The position numbers and the translations under genes were made by a program. Source: Onthophagus taurus (lineage: Eukaryota > Arthropoda > Insecta > Coleoptera > Scarabaeidae). From it: a stretch of 64,000 nt of DNA. Shown one piece after another: positions 57,006 to 64,000 of the stretch (within the stretch, counting starts at the first letter, position 1; every line of letters starts with the position of its first letter). Location of the stretch: contig NC_091971.1 in the NCBI RefSeq assembly GCF_036711975.1, forward strand, positions 7,013,501 through 7,077,500, in the 5' to 3' direction. The notes under the pieces are model-generated. The model had not been told where the DNA came from, made no database searches, and saw only the letters and a program-made list of their open reading frames with translations.

Positions 57006-60000
57006 GGAATTTACTTCTTTTGCGTTGTTTGGTTAATATTTCTGTGGGATTTCTTTCTTATACTTTCGTATTGTGTCGTACAGTTAACTATACGTCGTGT
57101 GTAAAATCGCTAAAATTAATTCCTTGTTTACTAATTTAAATGTGAAAAGTAATGTGAGTGTGTTAATTTAAAAGGATAGCTTATGTATTTATGTTACATA
57201 AATATTAGATTGTTATCTCTTCGAAATTGTTGGGTCATATAACAGTGAGCCTTTTAGCAACACACACATTTATTGTGATGATATTAAAACGACACTAGCT
57301 GCACGTTTAAGATATCTTGATAGATATGTGTTGCGCACAAGTTAACATAAATGGTTAGTCAAGTACCACGGCAAGCCTGTTTAAAACTAACTGTACAGCA
57401 GCCATTTCTCCGCTCCGATCCAAGCCTACGACTACTTTCTAATCTGAACAAGACGCCAGAGGACTCCCACGCGGAGTTATCGACGTTTCTCGTCAATTCA
57501 AAATGCAATATTTATTTAAAAAAAAACAAACAGAAACAGCTTAAAAACAGTCGACGTTGTCCGCCTTCGAAGCGATAAAAAATTGAATAAAGGTTAAAAC
57601 CGATTTCGGCTTTTGGTTTTCATGGTCAAACCGAATATCGCCAATTTTATGTTACAACACAGTCCTGAGTCTCATTACTCCTGCAAACTACGCAAGTCTC
57701 AAAACATAAACGATTTACGAAACGCCAGGGCACAAGTCGAGATAAGAACTAATGGGCGATTACGTCGACTACGTTTTTGTATGACACAAATTGTGCGCGA
57801 AGTACCTTGAACACCGGCTGCTCAAATAAACATAATGAATGGAATTGTATATTGCATGTACAGTTTGGGTCAAAAGTTACCTTAAAAGAAACTAAAGCCA
57901 AATTCATAATATTAATAATTAAATCGTTTATTTTGAAGTTGAGTTCAACTTTCGAATTGAATGAAAGAGTATAATAACTTTATTTGAATTGACACGAAGA
58001 GTCTTGTGGGAGTTGAATTCGCATTTCTTCAAAAAGCAACGTTTTCCCTCTATCAATGTATTTGGCTTCGTTGTCGTATAGCCAATGGCGAATTGTTTAC
58101 TCAATGGTGCAATAACAATAAACGGCTTACGCAAGAACGACGTGAAAAAAAATCCCCAACTTGGGACATCTCGACTCGGAGGTACTCGGTATTTTAAAAT
58201 CAATCATATTCATGCAAACCCGTGGAGAGCTTTGGCTGGGACGTGAAAGTGGTGTTCGGGCACGTACCGGCGTGTAAAAGGAAACTTTGTCGATCGCGAC
58301 GCGGGAGCAACAAATGGCGGTGCTTTTTTTCGACGGCCTCGGTTTCTTTTTCGCCCAGACGGACGGATTACATGATGCGAAGAAACGCTTCATGGGCGTA
58401 AGAACGCGATCCGACCTCATTGTTCGTCTGTGCACGCTTTAAACTGTTTTAATGGACCGCGGGTGCGGCCTCAGACTCAAAAAGTACCCGGCTATTGTGC
58501 CAGCCATGCCTCCGTTAAAACGCCCTTTTACCACGCTGATGAACCGACTCTGCGCCGAATTAATGGTCCCTTATTTCCCGTCTAAAATAAAAACGAATTT
58601 TGTAAAGCGGAAAAACGATTTATTCTGAATCATAATTGTTTTTATCGTTTCTTTCAACTCTCTATCGTTTCTTATCTCAAGGAAGGAATTTTTTTTACCT
58701 ATAAGGGTGTGTTTGATTTGCTTTTCATATGAAGGAGATACAACCACCAACACATTTTGTATGGCATATATTTTGCGATTTTACTTTCTCTTGCTCGATG
58801 GGTGTGAAGAGAAAATATGGCAATGCTCCAAAAATCTCGTGTTGTCATTTTGATATATTTTAACAAATTAGGTTAGTTCGTGTAGCGTAGAAAGAGAAAT
58901 GTTGTGTTGATAAATAAATTACTATAATAACATAAAAGATTTATTAAATTTATTATTTTATTTTTTAATATTTGAAACAAACAATAAATCAATATAATAA
59001 TTAATTAAAATTTACATTATATTGGGAATTCCTTTCAAACTACATATTCATATTTGAATAACATACTTTTATTACCATTATAAGTACTTTTACAAGCTTC
59101 AAATTAGTAGTGAAATCATAATAAGTATCATTGTTTGTCGTTGTTATTTGAACGTTTTAAAACGAAATAGAAATATCAAACATTTTAAATTGTTTACCTT
59201 TAACAATAACTTTCGTAACATAATTAAATCTAGTAGAGCACACTTACTTCACCGAGTTTACATTATCTCATTTATGGAAAGGAATGAAAAACGAGTTAAA
59301 GCGAGTTCTTGAGACATCAGTGGTTGCTTTCTGGAAATTTCTTGCTGCACATTCGATTTTAATTCTAATCCAGTGAAGCCGTTCAACCGCGAATCTATCT
59401 GTCCCGTCGGAATAATCCGAAGCCGTACCTTAAAGGTGATTGCTCCTCGTTCAACGGTCAACCCAAACTGATATAATATCGTCGCGCGCGTGTGTTAAAA
59501 AGTCTTAACGGCTGTGGCTATAGGATACGATCATAATCTGTTTTATGCTTGTTCTTTGCCGAGATCGCCAGTCAGTCAGTCGTTTCTCGTAGTGGTCGAT
59601 TTTCTAAGGCGAGAACTGGATCTGGCCGTGTAGTAAGCAGTTTTTCTTTTCTTACCGCAACAACCGGTCAAGGGCATTCGTTCGTTGTAGACGGTCAGGT
59701 TCTTTCTGCGAGACGAAGAAAGCTCTTCTTGTTCTGGTTCTACCAATCGTTTGGAATCGAGGGTGATTTCTAAGGCTTTGTTTAATATTACTTCATTGCA
59801 TTAATCATCCTATATTTCTATTTTAGAAATTTAACTCCAAGATTACTTTAAAATAAGAACTGGTTCTTTCCGACATTGAATCGTTGTTAACAAAGATTTA
59901 ACCAAATATTTGTTGTGGATTTATTACATCCCTGATTGTTCACTTTAGATTGAAGTCAGGTTAGAGTCAGATTAATTCAATTAAGGTCCAATTAGACTTA

Positions 60001-63000
60001 ATATGATACACCGGATTATTACAGTTGATTACCGATCGGTTACCGTCTTAAAGACGTTTTTAAACGATTAATTTTGGATTAAAGTTAACGTAACGCTATT
60101 TGTTGTTAAACCACGCTTAACGCATAATTAACTTCATGGAGAATTAAGTTCAATTTTTGATAATATGAAATAGTATTAATATTTTTCGATTATAAAATTA
60201 ATCATATCATGTTTTGAAAGATGCATTAAAAAAATTATGGATCGAAAATTATTGTGTTAATAATTACGCAAGTTTATTATTTATCGTTGCTTATTTGGGC
60301 CAAGCACTCCTGCGACATTTGTCTTGTATAACAGGTATATAATAATGGTAGAGTTATTACGTTGGAGTTGAAGAAACTTTATGGTTTCCGCCGAAGGTTG
60401 CAAAATGACATCAAAATTTCATAGCTTTAATATCAGTAGTACAAACGCCATCTCTCTCGCTAATAATAAGTTTCGTCTTAATGATAGACATTGAATTTAA
60501 AGTAACAAAATTATATTGCATCCGGTAATGTAAGACTCATAATACACAAACGATATCATAAAGTTATCAGGAACGAAATAGACTCGCATAACACACAACG
60601 TATTTTAATTTCACTTTTATCGTGTGGTTATTTTTCTCGCTGTTGTTATTTTAAATAAAATCTACGTCGTCGGCGTGCATACAAAAGTTTATTGATAACG
60701 AAGTTGCGCTCGTTCGCCTGAAAATTTGGAATGGCCGGCGTGGGAAATTTATCCCGTAAACTCTCCGAACGATTAGTTTTGATTAAATAAATGGGAGCGT
60801 CACCACCAAGAATTTATCTTGAAACGCCACTCGACCTTTGAGCAAATAAGAGCGCGTCGTTAAAAATTGAAACAAAGTTGCAGAGATTCTAGTGACACAG
60901 ATCTAAATTTACTGGAAAATGCGAAGAAATTGCAAAGCACCAGAAAGGGAAAATTAAGCGATTATGGTTAATATGATATATGATAATAAAAAGAAAAATT
61001 ATTAAAAAAAGTTGAGTTGTGGTTAGTGTAGTGTGTCAGTGCTAAATTAAATACGATATCGTAATGGATATTTATTTTCATTTATGTTTACTTTTTATGT
61101 GTAAAATTTCATATATAAGTATCAAAAACTCCTTACTAGTTTGAAGCATTCAAGATTAACTCTATATGGGAATGATCTAATTTGTTTTGTATGTCTGGGT
61201 CGCAGATATAGATTAAACAATATAACCGGTCATGGCCCCACTAGTAAAACGAGCCGGAATCGTTATAACATTGACGACTCGTTCTGATATTAAATTTATT
61301 GTCTAGGTCGTGAGATAGCTTACTAACAGTTTAATATTTCATTGGTTCGTCCCTTATCTTTTAACTTTGCCTATCAAATTCGAGATTATCTCATTTTTAA
61401 ACAGATTTTCTCTGTATATATTTTTAAAACGCTGCAATTGGTCATTGTATTTTGTTTTTAACATGTTTACAAAATGCAATTTTATTTATAACTGATTATT
61501 ATTTTAAGAACAGTCGTTGACCTAGGAGGAACAGATGTAGTCATCAAAACAATTGATAACGGTGTAATATTGCGCAAATAAAATATTTTGCATATTATAA
61601 ACTTCTTGGAAAAAAGATTTAGTGTACATATTATTATTGCAAGATTAATGTATTTATCCTCGTGTTTTTAGATTAAATGAAAACATTTCGAAACATTAAA
61701 TTCGTAATTTATTTGGGAAACTATTAGCTAAATTTGGTTTCTAAAACGCAGTAAATCACGAAACAAAAGCGAAATAATCAAACGAGGTCGTCCAAAGAGA
61801 GAATCCAGAGGTTCACCGAAACACAGATGTTTACAGGAAGCGTGACGGTTGTTCAAGAGCGAAAGAGACATCTATACTTATTGCGAGGAATAGGAAAGCG
61901 AGACCAAGATGCCTTGAGCGCACATGTTGGTTTTTAGCGAGGTTGCCGCTTCTACGCAACTGTCAGACACGCACCTCTACGCCGGTCCGGCTGACTTCGA
62001 TCAGCTGTATGCGTGTGTTTGTGTGGGACCTGCCCAAGTACAAGACACGATAGTGTAGGCTGTAGGCAAGAGAAAATTACACTTTCTCTCTCTCTCTTTT
62101 CCTCTTTTACTACTCGAGATAGAGTTCTATGGATACCCAACAGCGGTGCGTGCATCTTTCATGAAGACCAGAAATGAAATTCTATCTGACCTGTTCAATT
62201 ATTTAGTGATTTTATTCTGTTCGTTCTTTCAGGTGCCACAGAACTTTTATATGTTTGAAGTGATTTTACTTGCTTAAAGCTTTCCCAACTTAAAATTGCC
62301 GAGATGGAAAACTAAAGCGTCACCGTAAATGTTTAATTTAGAAATTGCTACTTATTTCCGACTTCGCCCGTTGTGTAGAAAGCGTGAATGAAATATTTGA
62401 CGAGTTCGGATGAGTCATATTGCAATGAAGCGGAGAATTGTTGTACTATTTAATGTAGCGTAATGCGAATTCATTTGTAACGGATTATTCAAATGAATCT
62501 GTAGTATGGTCATAAAAGCATTCGCATACATTATTGAATAATAATGTGGTATTTGTATCTATTTAATGTGTGAAATCTTTCACCAACATTATTTCTGCCC
62601 TAATTGAAATGGTTTTTAACATATAAAAATAATATTGATATTTATTGCTTAAAATATTTGGAGATTATTCCAGTTTTAGCAACAGATTTTGATTGTGATT
62701 CATTCCATGTATATTTACTCAGTCTTTGTTCAATGCACATTTATTACGGAAATAAGTTAAGCTTTGAATATTTAATGATGATATAATCATTCAGCTCTTA
62801 AAAAATATTGATAATATTTCGAATAATATCTGATATAATATTAATATTTTTAATTCAGCAATTTACTCATCATTTATAATTTTCTGTATTAAAATGTCAA
62901 ATACATTCCATATTTTTTAGAGAAATTTATAGCTGGTAATTCAATTCAATTAATATAAATACAATCTTGTTTTATGACGAATTTATTTAAATTAGACATT

Positions 63001-64000
63001 TAAATTTGAATGAGAAAAAAAAACTTTTTGAACACCTTGACATAATTTAATAATCACAAAATATGTAAATTATAATCATCTTTTTGAATTTATTATTTCT
63101 TAATACTGTTTTGGGGCTAATTTTGAAATATGCAACACAAATATTTTCTTCGTAAACGAAACGTGATAACAATAGAGTGTAACACCTGCTTTCAATCTGT
63201 TTTGTAAACATTCCAGGAAAAAATGCTAAATTCTATCGGTCGTGTTCCCAAGAAAAACTATCGAAACAATGGTTATGCTTACGGAAGCAGTTTAATCGAA
63301 ATCTCAACGCGTTTACTTGCTCTTGAAGTCGGTGTGCCGTATGTTTTCCTTAGATGTTATTGTAGGCGCCGCCATCAAATTTGTTATTCCATTTGCGCAC
63401 TTTTTCGTCTCGGATTCTGACGTTTTCTCTTGTACGCTGCCGCTAACGTAAACACTCTGCCGTGCTGGAGAGAACACGTTTTCTTCCTTTCGAAACGTTC
63501 CAACGGAATCAACGACCGCTACTTTACAATTACAATTTTGACATTTTCGCGATATCAATGTGTGCTTAAAGGTCTTTAAGATGACAAATAATTCATTAAA
63601 TATTCTTCCTGTTACGATAATTCAAGTTACGTTATGGCTATGATTTTAATTATTTCACATTTTGATAATATCCGTTGTTAATAAACTTGGATAATGGCGA
63701 GTTTAATTATTACCACGAAATTTCAGTTCACCCCTCGACCTTTCATAATTTCCTGGTACTTTATTACTCATCATTTCAACGTATCAACATTACTTTCATG
63801 TAACCGACATTCTATTAGAGTTAATATATACAAGGACGTTTATGGATGTAATGTTACAATTTTATTATTTTACTCAGTTTTAAGATTGTATTTAAATATT
63901 ATTACGCTATGATATAGTTGACCATAAAAACGAAAAATTTTCTTAACGTTATATTATAGATGTTTAATAGAGAGAAATTGCAAGTTGTTATTGAAATTGC

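Larger units (their letters stand above)
51757..64000. other. Long non-coding stretch, intronic or intergenic
   Basis: No exon that I can connect to a gene was found apart from one candidate alternative first exon. Composition alternates between AT-rich DNA and GC-richer patches (about 54980-55350, 55700-56070, 58200-58570, 59540-59770, 61790-62160, 63220-63560). Open frames in the patches overlap on both strands and lack domains. The patches could be alternative promoters or enhancers of the gene starting at 48770. No RNA gene was recognised. Confidence 0.5.

Noticed and set aside
57880-57900. Mariner-like terminus TACAGTTTGGGTCAAAAGT near 57860
   Set aside because: The resemblance is short, no second end was found, and chance similarity cannot be excluded.
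63223-63558. Frames on both strands in a GC-richer patch at 63.2-63.6 kb, one after an acceptor-like CATTCCAG
   Set aside because: The plus frame has no recognisable protein and no donor at its end; the minus frame is equally unsupported.
1-64000. CRISPR arrays, bacterial operons, tRNA or rRNA genes, LTR retrotransposons
   Set aside because: None was seen. The direct repeats have no regular unique spacers, no cloverleaf with a GGTTCGA-type B box was found, and no reverse transcriptase or transposase motifs were recognised.

Overview
The window looks like AT-rich nuclear DNA of a holometabolous insect. A beetle is my best guess, with low confidence. Short introns of 50-60 bp, GT-AG splice sites, multi-exon genes, AATAAA signals and the absence of operon-like structure all show a eukaryote. 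A collagen IV pair arranged head to head and a SELENOT homologue with cysteine in place of selenocysteine point to insects.

Layout. Positions 1-5993 (minus strand) hold the 5' part of a collagen alpha-2(IV)/viking-like chain that runs off the left edge. About 406 bp of shared promoter/5'UTR separate its start codon from that of a complete collagen alpha-1(IV) chain on the plus strand (6400-33504, 11 exons, 1810 residues). The first intron of the alpha-1 gene is 21 kb. It contains an intronless UPF3-like gene (26520-27176), several repeats and candidate regulatory patches. The two collagen chains would be co-transcribed and co-assembled into basement-membrane heterotrimers.

Downstream, 34-48 kb is a compact housekeeping block. 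It holds SELENOT (minus), an RNF168-type E3 ligase with an intact RING and two MIU motifs (plus, head to head with SELENOT), a MIC26/27 (APOO-like) MICOS subunit (minus), an unrecognised Cys/Lys-rich 133-residue protein (minus) and a 667-residue serpin with a large Thr/Ser-rich and acidic insertion (minus). From about 48 kb a plus-strand gene begins. Two coding exons are readable (48770-51176) and it probably continues past the window. The last 13 kb has no recognisable coding exon, but has GC-rich patches that could be alternative first exons.

Repeats are the most unusual part. One family of CTAG-rich foldback (hairpin) elements occurs at eight places, often as tandem multimers joined by a conserved spacer. 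One locus has perfect 38-bp arms around a 13-nt loop. Another copy, inside an intron of the RNF168-like gene, is split by about 4.2 tandem copies of a 173-bp satellite-like monomer. A second tandem array with a 179-180 bp period lies just 3' of the serpin gene. Exon joins were derived by eye from splice signals and reading phase; all complete gene models stay in frame across every junction.
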